Positions 6,651 to 12,620 of a stretch of 20,301 bases of DNA are shown piece after piece. The notes under the pieces are model-generated. The model was not told where the DNA came from and did no database searches. It worked only from the letters and a program-made list of their open reading frames with translations. Made by a program: the position numbers and the translations under genes. The stretch comes from VGRW01 sp041498295 (GTDB lineage Bacteria; Myxococcota_A; UBA9160; SZUA-336), in assembly GCA_041498295.1 (NCBI GenBank), contig JBGQIB010000082.1, forward strand, positions 1 to 20,301, given 5' to 3'. How positions within the stretch are numbered: the first letter of the stretch is position 1; each line of letters starts with the position of its first letter.

Positions 6651-7273
6651 CCCCTCGGCCGCAGGCCGTCGAGCTGCAGCTCGAGCGTGCGGCGCAGTCC
6701 GTCCTCGGCCCCTGCGCGCGACACGAGTCCCGCGCCGAGCCAGCCCGAAATCCAGTACGCGTAGTGCGCGAACAGCGCGTTCGCAACGAGCATGGGCGCG
6801 AGGTCGGCCCGCAAGGAGCCCCGCGCCTGTGCCTTCGCGACCAGGTCGGCCACGTGCGCGCCGAACTCGAGGGTGAGTCGGCCCATGCGCCCCGAGTCGT
6901 GCTCGCGGAAGAACAGCTCCTGCACCAGCGCCTTCGCGTGCGCGGGGTCGCGCGCGTAGTACGCGATGAATCGGCTGAAGAGCGCCATCAGCTGGTCGAC
7001 GAAGTCGCGCTCGCGCGCCGCGGCGGCGCTCCCCTCCGCGAATATGCGGCGCGCGTCTTCCTCGAACGTCAGGAACAGGAGCTCGCGCTTGTCGCGCACG
7101 TAGAGAAACAGCGTGCCGGTGCCGATGCCCGCCCGTTCGCAGATCTCGCGCGCGGTCGTGGCTTCGAAGCCGTGCTTCATGAACAGGGCGCGCGCCGCGG
7201 CGCGGATCCGGGCCAGCTTCTCGCGCTTGTTCCGCTCGCGCAGCCCCCCCGCGACTTCAGCCACTGGCGGCAT
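6578..7273 (-). CDS. TetR/AcrR-family transcriptional regulator
   Basis: 231 aa. The N-terminal helix-turn-helix runs about residues 18-64: KLARIRAAARALFMKHGFEAT, then TAREICERAGIGTGTLFLYV and RDKRELLFLTF, the canonical TetR DNA-binding domain. The alpha-helical C-terminal domain presumably binds a ligand or effector (FVDQLMALFSRFIAYYARDP, ALVQELFFREHDSGRMG). The last 24 or so residues, rich in Arg, Ala and Pro, are encoded by the dispersed repeat and are probably not part of the native fold. ATG at 7273 is preceded by GAGAGGG. The promoter and two tandem palindromes immediately upstream indicate autorepression. It is followed by the Coq4-like gene after 18 nt. A run of seven C at 7244-7250, near the N-terminus, is a possible slippage site. 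Confidence 0.92.
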   Translation of the reverse strand: MPPVAEVAGGLRERNKREKLARIRAAARALFMKHGFEATTAREICERAGIGTGTLFLYVRDKRELLFLTFEEDARRIFAEGSAAAARERDFVDQLMALFSRFIAYYARDPAHAKALVQELFFREHDSGRMGRLTLEFGAHVADLVAKAQARGSLRADLAPMLVANALFAHYAYWISGWLGAGLVSRAGAEDGLRRTLELQLDGLRPRGEARADPSRAGKAAQPRAVSRRRT

Positions 7274-7294
7274 CGGCGCCCTCTCTGCCTCGAA

Positions 7295-7306
7295 TGATCG
7301 TGATCA
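7295..7306. promoter_or_regulatory. Operator O1 (TGATC-GT-GATCA)
   Basis: A perfect TGATC-N2-GATCA palindrome, 22 nt upstream of the TetR start codon and overlapping the predicted transcription start (about 7300, minus). It is separated from a second copy by 4 nt. The short A/T-rich patch stands out from the GC-rich surroundings. Proposed binding site of the adjacent TetR protein. Confidence 0.7.
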
Positions 7307-7334
7307 ATTATGACCAAGATCATTTTCATTGCAA
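7307..7334 (-). promoter_or_regulatory. Promoter of the TetR/Coq4-like operon (TTGCAA-N16-CATAAT)
   Basis: On the minus strand, TTGCAA (7334-7329) and CATAAT (7312-7307) are separated by 16 nt, a good sigma-70 match. O2 (7311-7322) lies in the spacer and O1 (7295-7306) covers the start point, so a bound repressor would block RNA polymerase. Confidence 0.65.
7311..7322. promoter_or_regulatory. Operator O2 (TGACC-AA-GATCA)
   Basis: Second copy of the TGAYC-N2-GRTCA palindrome with one mismatch, centred 16 bp from O1. It lies between the -35 and -10 elements of the TetR promoter. The repeated architecture supports cooperative binding of two regulator dimers. Confidence 0.65.
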
Positions 7335-7414
7335 GCTCGCCTGCGAGACGCTGCGCGCGCTTGCCGGCGCGTTGCGCGCCGCCTGCGTGCGCGGTTCTCG
7401 AGCGCCGGTTCTGG

Positions 7415-7420
7415 TAGAGT
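7415..7420 (+). promoter_or_regulatory. Candidate -10 hexamer (TAGAGT), leaderless
   Basis: TAGAGT ends 6 nt before the GTG at 7427, the same spacing seen at other genes here. No convincing -35 element is visible and the Shine-Dalgarno is poor. It is about 90 bp from the TetR operators, so control by TetR is not evident. Confidence 0.35.
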
Positions 7421-7426
7421 TGTGCG

Positions 7427-7945
7427 GTGACTCGTGCCCCCCTGCCGCTGCGCCTGCTGCCGCTCTGCTTCGCGACCTTGCTCGCGCTGGCTCCGCTTTT
7501 CGCGCGCGCGGGCACGGCCCCGGACCCGAACGATCCGAACTCGCCGCTCGGCCCGGGTGACAAGATCCCCTGCTTCGACGCCGCGCAGGTCCCGGCGTCG
7601 CTGTCGCTCCAGGCAGGCGACCCGAATGATCCCAACTCGGTCGGCTTCTTCAGTCACCTGCCCGACTGCGCGACCTTGTGCAAGAAGGCCGGAGCGAGCT
7701 GCGCGAGGTTCGTGAAGCGCGCGGTGGCCTGCGAGCTCCGCTTCGCCGACGCCCGCGCGAGCTTCAAGACGCGAACGGACTGCGAGGGACTGCGCGGCGC
7801 GGCCCTCACGTTCTGTGTCACCGACAACAAGATCGAAGACGCGCACATCGTCCAGCGCGACGCCGCCTCGGGAAAGCTCGCGGACGCACTCGGCGGGTGC
7901 GCGAAGCGCGCGGACGATTGCACGGGGTTGTGCAATGCGCCCTGA
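7427..7945 (+). CDS. Ten-cysteine secreted protein, paralogue 1
   Basis: 172 aa. Signal peptide of about 28 residues (PLPLRLLPLCFATLLALAPL, then FARA|GT cleavage); no lipobox. The mature part has exactly ten Cys: IPC; C-ATL-C-KKAGAS-C with x9 to the fifth; DC; FC; and C-AKRADD-C-TGL-C at the end. This is the family pattern shared with the genes at 7935, 8621, 11353 and 11793. Unlike those, it lacks the Trp in the last block and carries a duplicated DPNDPNS (residues 33-39 and 65-71) around C1. The product is predicted to be periplasmic or secreted and disulfide-bonded. It overlaps paralogue 2 by 11 bp, so they are probably co-transcribed. GTG start chosen from the signal peptide. I do not recognise the family and propose no function. 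Confidence 0.8.
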   Translation: MTRAPLPLRLLPLCFATLLALAPLFARAGTAPDPNDPNSPLGPGDKIPCFDAAQVPASLSLQAGDPNDPNSVGFFSHLPDCATLCKKAGASCARFVKRAVACELRFADARASFKTRTDCEGLRGAALTFCVTDNKIEDAHIVQRDAASGKLADALGGCAKRADDCTGLCNAP

Positions 7946-8387
7946 GCTCGCGCGCAGAGTGCTCGTCCTCGCGCTCGTGTGCGCGAGCGTGCTCGTCCCT
8001 CGCGACGGCGCGCACGCGGGAATGGGCTCGCTCTACACCGACCTCGTCTGCCCCGTGATCGGCGACCTCCCCGGCGAGTTCGACTTCGCGACCCGCTTCG
8101 TGGGGCTGGTAAATTGTGATCGCCTGTGTCTCGACGCCGGATTCGTGTGCAGGCGCGCCGTCGACGATGCGGCGAGCTGTCAGCTCGCGTTCGTGAACGA
8201 CTGGATCGCGTCCGACAGCCGGATCGACTGCAACGGCCTTACCGGGTCGCTGCTGGGCGACTGCAAGGCCGGCTGGGCGGTCGACAAGAAGTTCTGGCAG
8301 GCCTCGGTCAAGCAGAGCCGGTTCGTGGGGCGCTTCGGCTGCGCGAACTTGATCGGGAAGTGCGCGACGAGCTGCTCCGGCCACTGA
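7935..8387 (+). CDS. Ten-cysteine secreted protein, paralogue 2
   Basis: 150 aa. Signal peptide RRVLVLALVCASVLVPRDGAHA|GM. The ten mature Cys follow the family order: VC; C-DRL-C-LDAGFV-C, x9, C; DC; DC; C-ANLIGK-C-ATS-C. It is the most divergent intact member: Leu replaces Lys after C3, and there is no Trp in the last block. The ATG at 7935 overlaps the end of paralogue 1, consistent with translational coupling. A long GC hairpin 13 nt downstream would end this two-gene unit. Unknown function; predicted extracytoplasmic and disulfide-rich. Confidence 0.8.
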   Translation: MRPELARRVLVLALVCASVLVPRDGAHAGMGSLYTDLVCPVIGDLPGEFDFATRFVGLVNCDRLCLDAGFVCRRAVDDAASCQLAFVNDWIASDSRIDCNGLTGSLLGDCKAGWAVDKKFWQASVKQSRFVGRFGCANLIGKCATSCSGH

Positions 8388-8400
8388 GTCAGGCGCAGCA

Positions 8401-8434
8401 GCGCCGGCGATGCGCGCTTGCGCACCGCCGGCGT
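8401..8434 (+). terminator. Long GC hairpin, probable bidirectional terminator
   Basis: GCCGGCG (8403-8409) pairs with CGCCGGC (8426-8432), and TGCGC (8411-8415) with GCGCA (8420-8424) around a GCTT loop; only A8410/C8425 mismatch. It lies between the convergent ten-cysteine genes. No T tract follows, so termination is inferred from position and stem strength. Confidence 0.5.
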
Positions 8435-8455
8435 CGCGAGTGAGTCGTGGCTAAG

Positions 8456-8620
8456 TCACTGAGGGGCGCAGGCCATCTGGCATTGCTCCCCCCACTGCTT
8501 GCAGAGCGACAGCGCTCGAGGAGTGGCTTTCACGCAAGCCGCGCACGGGTCCACCCAGACCCCATCCACCCGGTGAGCAGTCGTACCAACTCCGCCGCGC
8601 CAGCGCACTGACTCAGGGAC
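8456..8620 (-). pseudogene. Tail remnant of a ten-cysteine family gene
   Basis: Directly after and in frame with the TGA of paralogue 3, the minus strand reads 54 open codons ending TGA at 8458-8456. The last 26 residues end ...CVKATPRALSLCKQWGEQC and QMACAPQ. C-KQWGEQ-C-QMA-C is exactly the family's closing C8-x2-W-x3-C9-x3-C10, and the preceding CVKA matches the C7 block (CKAx in relatives). C1-C6 and the start are gone, and the C7-C8 gap is much shorter than in intact members. No start codon or ribosome site is apparent. Best read as a decayed or deleted tandem copy. Confidence 0.65.
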
Positions 8621-9094
8621 TCAAGGGGAGCAGCTGCTCTCGCAGTCGTGCTCCCAGGTGTCGCAGACATCGAGCGCGGTGTTGCGGTCTTCGAGCGCGC
8701 CGCCGCGGTCGCCGCTCGCTCCGTGCTCGATCTCGGTCTTGCAGATCGTCGTCGCCGTGCCGTGTTCGTTCTCGACCTCGCACTCCTGCTTCGCATAGGC
8801 GGCGTCGTCGCCGATCTCGGCCTTCTGGCACGAGGCGGCGAGCTTCACGTACTGCGCGCAGTCCTTGCCGGCCCGCTTGCACAGCGACTCGCACTTCGGC
8901 GCCGCGGCGTAGTAGCCGCTGGGGTCCGCCAACTCATCGGTGACGTCCGAGGGGTCGAGACAGGCGCTCGCGCCAAACGGCGAATTTACGACGGGCGTCC
9001 CGGCGCGGGCGGCGTAGGCCAGCGACAGCGAAGCTCCACAGACGAGCGCGAATCCGAGAATCCAGTGACTGGGGCGCAGCGACACATAAGACAT
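8621..9094 (-). CDS. Ten-cysteine secreted protein, paralogue 3
   Basis: 157 aa. Signal peptide WILGFALVCGASLSLAYAARA|GT. Mature part: SAC (C1), C-ESL-C-KRAGKD-C-AQYVKLAAS-C (C2-C5), EC, IC-KTE, and C-DTWEHD-C-ESS-C (C8-C10), so all ten family Cys with canonical spacing and the conserved Trp. More acidic than its relatives (EVENEHG, EIEHGASGDRGG, DTWEHDCE). ATG at 9094 has GGAGGG 5 nt upstream. It starts 86 bp after the molybdopterin oxidoreductase on the same strand and could be co-transcribed with it or use a local promoter. Predicted soluble, extracytoplasmic and disulfide-bonded; function unknown. Confidence 0.82.
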   Translation of the reverse strand: MSYVSLRPSHWILGFALVCGASLSLAYAARAGTPVVNSPFGASACLDPSDVTDELADPSGYYAAAPKCESLCKRAGKDCAQYVKLAASCQKAEIGDDAAYAKQECEVENEHGTATTICKTEIEHGASGDRGGALEDRNTALDVCDTWEHDCESSCSP

Positions 9095-9139
9095 GATGTC
9101 CCTCCGGTATTGCAGTGTTTGGGTACAAGTATCTACGTC

Positions 9140-9151
9140 GCCAGAGCTGGC
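9140..9151. promoter_or_regulatory. GCCAG-AG-CTGGC palindrome upstream of paralogue 3
   Basis: A 12-bp inverted repeat in the 86-bp gap between the molybdopterin oxidoreductase and paralogue 3. It overlaps a TTGCCA (minus) that could be a -35 element. Possible operator; weak evidence. Confidence 0.3.
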
Positions 9152-9180
9152 AAGGGGCGCAACACAAAGCTGCGCAACGG

Positions 9181-11271
9181 CTAGAGCTCGGCGACCTCGA
9201 CCGGAATCCCAGTCATGAACGCCTGACTCGAGAGCGGCTCGAAGCTGTCGGCGCCAATCGGCAAGAGTGCGTTCGCGTTCACCCCCGGCGTGCGCGCGGC
9301 GACGCTCATGCCGGTGCTACCGCGATTGCCCCAGCCGTGAGTGAGCGCGACGACACCGCGCATGAGGCCGCCGTCGTAAGCGAGCTCGAGCGCGAGCTCG
9401 CCGTGCTCGTTCCAGATGCGCGCCTTCGCGCCGTCGCCGAGATCCCGCGCGCGCGCGTCGTCGGGATGGATGTAGAGCCGGTTGCGGTCGCGGTCGCCGC
9501 GCTTCATCGCCGGCACGTTCGCGTACCAGCTGTTGTGCATGTACGGATCGCGGCGCGTGATGAGCTTCAGCCGCTCGAGCCCCTCGCGCTCCAGCTCGAC
9601 GAAGATCCGCTCCGCGCGCACCAACGCGTCCGCGAACGCCGGCGGGCAGCAGTCGACCTTGCCGTCGGCGGTCTGCAGCTGCTCCGCGAAGAACTTGCCC
9701 GGAGTGAGTGGCTCGAAAGCCAAGGGCGCGCCGCTCGAGCGCAGCTCGTCGAGTGAGTGGCCGCGCGCGTGCAGCATGTGGTCGATACGGCCCCAGAGGT
9801 CGGGCGCGGGACCCGCGTCGAGCGGGCTCTTCAGGCCGAGCGATTGCGCGAGGCGCGCGAAGATCCACCACTCCTCGCGGCGCTCGCCGCGCGGTTCGAC
9901 CACGGCGTCGCTCCACTGGATCCACGGCTCGTGCTGCAGGCCGAGCCCGGTGATGTTGACGTCGGCGCGCTCGAACATGTCGGTCGCGGGCAAGAGCCAA
10001 TGCGCGTACTCGCCGGTCGCGTTCTTGTAGAGGTCGATGCAGACGAGTAAGTCGAGCTTCGCGAGCGCCTCGCGCATGCGCGCCTCGCCGCCGATCGAGA
10101 GGAGCGGGTTTCCCGCGACGACGATCAGCGCGCGCACCGGGTTCTCTTCGGCGAGGATCGCGTCGGCGAGCAGGTTCCAGGGCAGGCTCCCCTTCCGCAG
10201 CCGGCCGAATTCGGTGTCGGCGAAGCTCTTGTCGAACTCGCGCCGCCCGGCCTTCGCGGCGGGATAGAAGCCGACCGAGAGGATGTTTCCGCCACGGCGG
10301 TCGAGATTGCCGGAGGCGAACGAGAGCATGTGCAGCAGCCAGTAGGCGAGCGTGCCCTGCCGGCCCATGTTCACGCCGGTCGACATGTGCACCGACGCGC
10401 CGCGCGCGGCGGCCAGCTCGCGCGCCATACGCCGAACGGTGTCGGCCGGGACGCCGGTCACCTGCGCTGCGCGCTCCGCCGGATAGCGCGCCGCGAACGC
10501 GAGCAGCTCGTCGACGTGCAAGCCGTGCGCGCGCAGTGCTTCTCGATCGAGCGTGCCGGTCCGGTCGAGCTCGTGCAGGAGCGCCGCCATGAGATACAGA
10601 TCGGTATCGGGGCGGATCAGGATCTCCTCGCCCGGCTCCGCTGACTCGATCGCGCGCGGATTCACGAAGTAGAGCTTCGCGCCGCGCTTGCGCGCTGCGC
10701 GCAGCGCCTTCATCGGATCCGCGATCGAGATGAAGCTGCCGTGGGAGACGCGCGGGTTGGCGCCGAAGACAAGCAGGAAATCAGTGTGCGCGAGATCGGG
10801 AATCGGGTGGATCGTGCTCGAGCCGAACACCGCCTCGCTGCCCGCGAACTTGTTGGCGCAGTCCTGTGTGCCGGACGAGAAACTGCGCTTCGTGCCGAGT
10901 TGCGCGGTGAACGCGCCAATCGCCGGCCCCGCGAGCGTATTGAACGCGGACGGATTGCCGATGTACGTCGCCACCGCATTCGGGCCGTGCTCGGCGATGA
11001 GCGCGCGCAGCGCGCCGGCGACACCGTCGATCGCGTCGTCCCAAGACACTCGCTGGGCGGCACTCGCGCCGCGGCGCAGAGGGAAATCGAGCCGATCCGG
11101 ATCGCGATGGATTTCGACCCCTGCGAGCCCCTTGTTGCACGCGAAGCCGCGGGTGACCGGATGCTCGCGATCGGGGAGCAGCTTCTCGAGCCGCCCCTCG
11201 CGCACGGTCGCCACCAACCCGCACGCCGGCTCGCAGACCCGGCAGAACGTGCGCACTTCTCGTTCGCTCAC
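9181..11271 (-). CDS. Molybdopterin (bis-MGD) oxidoreductase, DMSO-reductase family
   Basis: 696 aa, one polypeptide. The N-terminus carries a [4Fe-4S] motif C10-x2-C13-x3-C17 and C45 (CRVCEPACG, GFACNKG). Then come the Mo-bis-MGD domains: SSGTQDCANKFAGSEAVFGS with Cys138 at the likely Mo-ligand position, and PDLAHTDFLLVFGANPRVSHGS. ALIVVAGNPLLS and TGEYAHWLLPATDMFERADV are further family blocks. A C-terminal dinucleotide-binding domain has NSWYANVPAMKRGDRDRNRLYIHPDD and VALTHGWGNRGSTGM. It resembles cytoplasmic formate-dehydrogenase-like or BisC-like members; there is no Tat signal, so it is cytoplasmic. GTG at 11271 is preceded by GGGAG with 6 nt spacing. It is embedded in the ten-cysteine cluster, with paralogues downstream and divergently upstream. 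The substrate cannot be told from sequence. Confidence 0.92.
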   Translation of the reverse strand: MSEREVRTFCRVCEPACGLVATVREGRLEKLLPDREHPVTRGFACNKGLAGVEIHRDPDRLDFPLRRGASAAQRVSWDDAIDGVAGALRALIAEHGPNAVATYIGNPSAFNTLAGPAIGAFTAQLGTKRSFSSGTQDCANKFAGSEAVFGSSTIHPIPDLAHTDFLLVFGANPRVSHGSFISIADPMKALRAARKRGAKLYFVNPRAIESAEPGEEILIRPDTDLYLMAALLHELDRTGTLDREALRAHGLHVDELLAFAARYPAERAAQVTGVPADTVRRMARELAAARGASVHMSTGVNMGRQGTLAYWLLHMLSFASGNLDRRGGNILSVGFYPAAKAGRREFDKSFADTEFGRLRKGSLPWNLLADAILAEENPVRALIVVAGNPLLSIGGEARMREALAKLDLLVCIDLYKNATGEYAHWLLPATDMFERADVNITGLGLQHEPWIQWSDAVVEPRGERREEWWIFARLAQSLGLKSPLDAGPAPDLWGRIDHMLHARGHSLDELRSSGAPLAFEPLTPGKFFAEQLQTADGKVDCCPPAFADALVRAERIFVELEREGLERLKLITRRDPYMHNSWYANVPAMKRGDRDRNRLYIHPDDARARDLGDGAKARIWNEHGELALELAYDGGLMRGVVALTHGWGNRGSTGMSVAARTPGVNANALLPIGADSFEPLSSQAFMTGIPVEVAEL

Positions 11272-11338
11272 ACGTCGCTCCCTCGGAGGCAAGCCTAGCA
11301 GATCGCCGCGCGTGCCCGTTCCGTGCTCTACTTCGCCC

Positions 11339-11345
11339 AAGGAGG
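11339..11345 (+). promoter_or_regulatory. Consensus ribosome binding site (AAGGAGG) of paralogue 4
   Basis: AAGGAGG stands 7 nt before the ATG at 11353 and fixes that start over an ATG-like codon farther upstream. It is the strongest Shine-Dalgarno in the window. Confidence 0.8.
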
Positions 11346-11352
11346 ACTGGGA

Positions 11353-11796
11353 ATGACTGCGGTGCGATCGCTCTCGCTCGCCCTCGTGGCGTCGCTCTCA
11401 CTCGCGACGTCCGCCCGCGCGGGCACCGAGCCTGGGAACCCGTTCCTCGAACCTGCGATCTGCGGAGACATGGCCGTCGAAGGGTCGCTCGCGCCGGTCG
11501 ACGTCTTCGCCGCGTCGCCGCACTGCCAGGGGCTCTGCAAGAAAACCGTGGGCGAGTGCAAGATCTTCGTGCGCAAGATCGTGGGTTGTTGGTCGAACAT
11601 CTACCGGGTCGCCGCGGAGTTCCAGTCGCGGAACTGCGCCGACGTGTACTCCTCCTCACCGGCCCAAGCGAAGTCCTGCAAGGCCATCGTCAGCACGAAC
11701 CTCCGCTCCCTCGAGCAGATATTCGCCTCGAAGCGCGAAGGCAGGGAGAGTGACTGCGATGCCTGGGGCTCGGATTGCATGGCGGCGTGCCCATGA
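11353..11796 (+). CDS. Ten-cysteine secreted protein, paralogue 4
   Basis: 147 aa. Signal peptide VRSLSLALVASLSLATSARA|GT. Mature N-terminus GTEPGNPFLEPAICG matches paralogue 5 and the paralogue 6 remnant (GTF-NPF-ICG). C-QGL-C-KKTVGE-C-KIFVRKIVG-C is the C2-C5 block; then NC, SCKA, and C-DAWGSD-C-MAA-C close the ten-Cys pattern. It is the first gene of the plus-strand array 4-5-6-7, with an excellent Shine-Dalgarno, and its TGA overlaps the ATG of paralogue 5 (ATGA), a translational coupling signature. It is divergent from the molybdopterin oxidoreductase, separated by 81 bp. Unknown function. Confidence 0.85.
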   Translation: MTAVRSLSLALVASLSLATSARAGTEPGNPFLEPAICGDMAVEGSLAPVDVFAASPHCQGLCKKTVGECKIFVRKIVGCWSNIYRVAAEFQSRNCADVYSSSPAQAKSCKAIVSTNLRSLEQIFASKREGRESDCDAWGSDCMAACP

Positions 11797-12242
11797 CGCG
11801 CGCGGTGACCGTCCGGTGGCTCTCGTTCGGATTCCTGGCGGCGTTTCTGCTCGCGAGCTCGGCGCGCGCCGGTACTTTCGGCAATCCGTTCATGACGGAC
11901 GACATCTGCGGCACACCCGACGTAGTGGACTCGCTGGCGAATTCCTACAGCTTCTTCGCGTCCTCGGCTCACTGCTCAGCGCTGTGCAAGAAGACGGTGA
12001 GTGAGTGCAAAAAGTTCGAGGGCGAGATTCTGAGCTGCTACTCGAGCTGGTACGCGAACGCCGCCGCGTTCGAGAACCGGAATTGCGCCGAGCGGCAGCC
12101 AGCCTCGGCGGTGCGCGCCTGCAAGGCCGGAGTCGCTGCCGATCTCAAGGCCATCAAAGCGGGCATCGCCTCCACGCGCAGCCAGAATTTCGCGAGCTGC
12201 GAGGGCTGGGGCGGCGCCTGCCAATCCTCCTGTCCGCAGTGA
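11793..12242 (+). CDS. Ten-cysteine secreted protein, paralogue 5
   Basis: 149 aa. Signal peptide VRWLSFGFLAAFLLASSARA|GT. Mature part: GTFGNPFMTDDICG (C1), C-SAL-C-KKTVSE-C-KKFEGEILS-C (C2-C5), NCAE, ACKAGVAADLKAI, and C-EGWGGA-C-QSS-C, giving the complete ten-Cys set with Trp. Closest to the paralogue 6 remnant (shared CYSSWY, NCAE/DCAE, RACKAGVA-DL), so these two are a recent tandem duplicate. ATG 11793 overlaps the TGA of paralogue 4. Its own TGA is followed immediately, in frame, by the mature part of paralogue 6. Predicted secreted; unknown function. Confidence 0.85.
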   Translation: MTRAVTVRWLSFGFLAAFLLASSARAGTFGNPFMTDDICGTPDVVDSLANSYSFFASSAHCSALCKKTVSECKKFEGEILSCYSSWYANAAAFENRNCAERQPASAVRACKAGVAADLKAIKAGIASTRSQNFASCEGWGGACQSSCPQ

Positions 12243-12614
12243 GCCGGAACGTTCGCGAATCCGTTCCAGAACTCTCTGATCTGCGGTGACCGCGCAGTCT
12301 CGGCGTCGCTCGCGAACGCCGACGTCTTCGCGAGCTCGCCGCACTGCAACGCGCTCTGCCAGAAGACCGAGGGCGAGTGCAAGAGCTTCGCGCTCAAGAT
12401 CCTGGGCTGTTACTCGAGCTGGTACAAGACCGAAGCGGCGTAGAGGAGTCGGGATTGCGCCGAGGGGTCGGATCCGGCGACGGTGCGCGCGTGCAAAGCC
12501 GGCGTCGCCTCGGATCTGCGCCTCATCCTGGGCGAGTACGACTTCGCGCGCGCGGACGAGATCAACCGATGCGAGATCTGGGCCTCTAGTTGCTTCAACA
12601 GCTGTCAGCGCTGA
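12243..12614 (+). pseudogene. Broken ten-cysteine paralogue 6 lacking its signal peptide
   Basis: Reads AGTFANPFQNSLICGD from the codon right after the TGA of paralogue 5: this is the family's mature N-terminus, with the whole signal peptide missing and no start codon. The body keeps all ten Cys (C-NAL-C-QKTEGE-C-KSFALKILG-C, DCAE, ACKAG, C-EIWASS-C-FNS-C) but has an in-frame TAG at 12441-12443, where relatives have Phe. It ends with TGA at 12612. The conserved cysteines imply recent inactivation. The spacer TGAGCCG after paralogue 6 and TGAGCCGG after paralogue 5 suggest slippage between GCCG repeats removed the signal-peptide coding segment. Confidence 0.85.
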
Positions 12615-12620
12615 GCCGCT

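Noticed and set aside
7244..7250. C7 run as a frameshift or phase-variation switch in the TetR gene.
   Set aside because: The frame is intact on both sides and one short homopolymer in GC-rich DNA is not enough evidence; noted only as a possible slippage site.
7291..7330. A Fur-box or CRP-type site upstream of TetR.
   Set aside because: The AT-rich patch is fully explained by two TGATC-N2-GATCA palindromes; it does not match the Fur 19-bp consensus or the CRP TGTGA-N6-TCACA pattern.
8388..8455. In-frame open codons following the stop of paralogue 2 as another family tail.
   Set aside because: The translation contains no cysteine and no family motif; the DNA is mainly the terminator-like hairpin.
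12240..12614. TGA (and TAG) read-through joining paralogues 5, 6 and 7 into one polyprotein, since all are in the same frame.
   Set aside because: Open frames after a stop are common at this GC content, the TAG in paralogue 6 would need a second recoding event, and no selenocysteine-type stem-loop or conserved Cys/Sec position occurs at the TGA. Tandem duplication with deletion explains it better.
7427..12614. Ten-Cys proteins as metallothioneins or as mitochondrial-type CHCH (twin CX9C) proteins.
   Set aside because: Cysteines are too sparse for metallothioneins and the proteins are exported. CHCH proteins need paired CX9C motifs, whereas only C4-x9-C5 has that spacing here.
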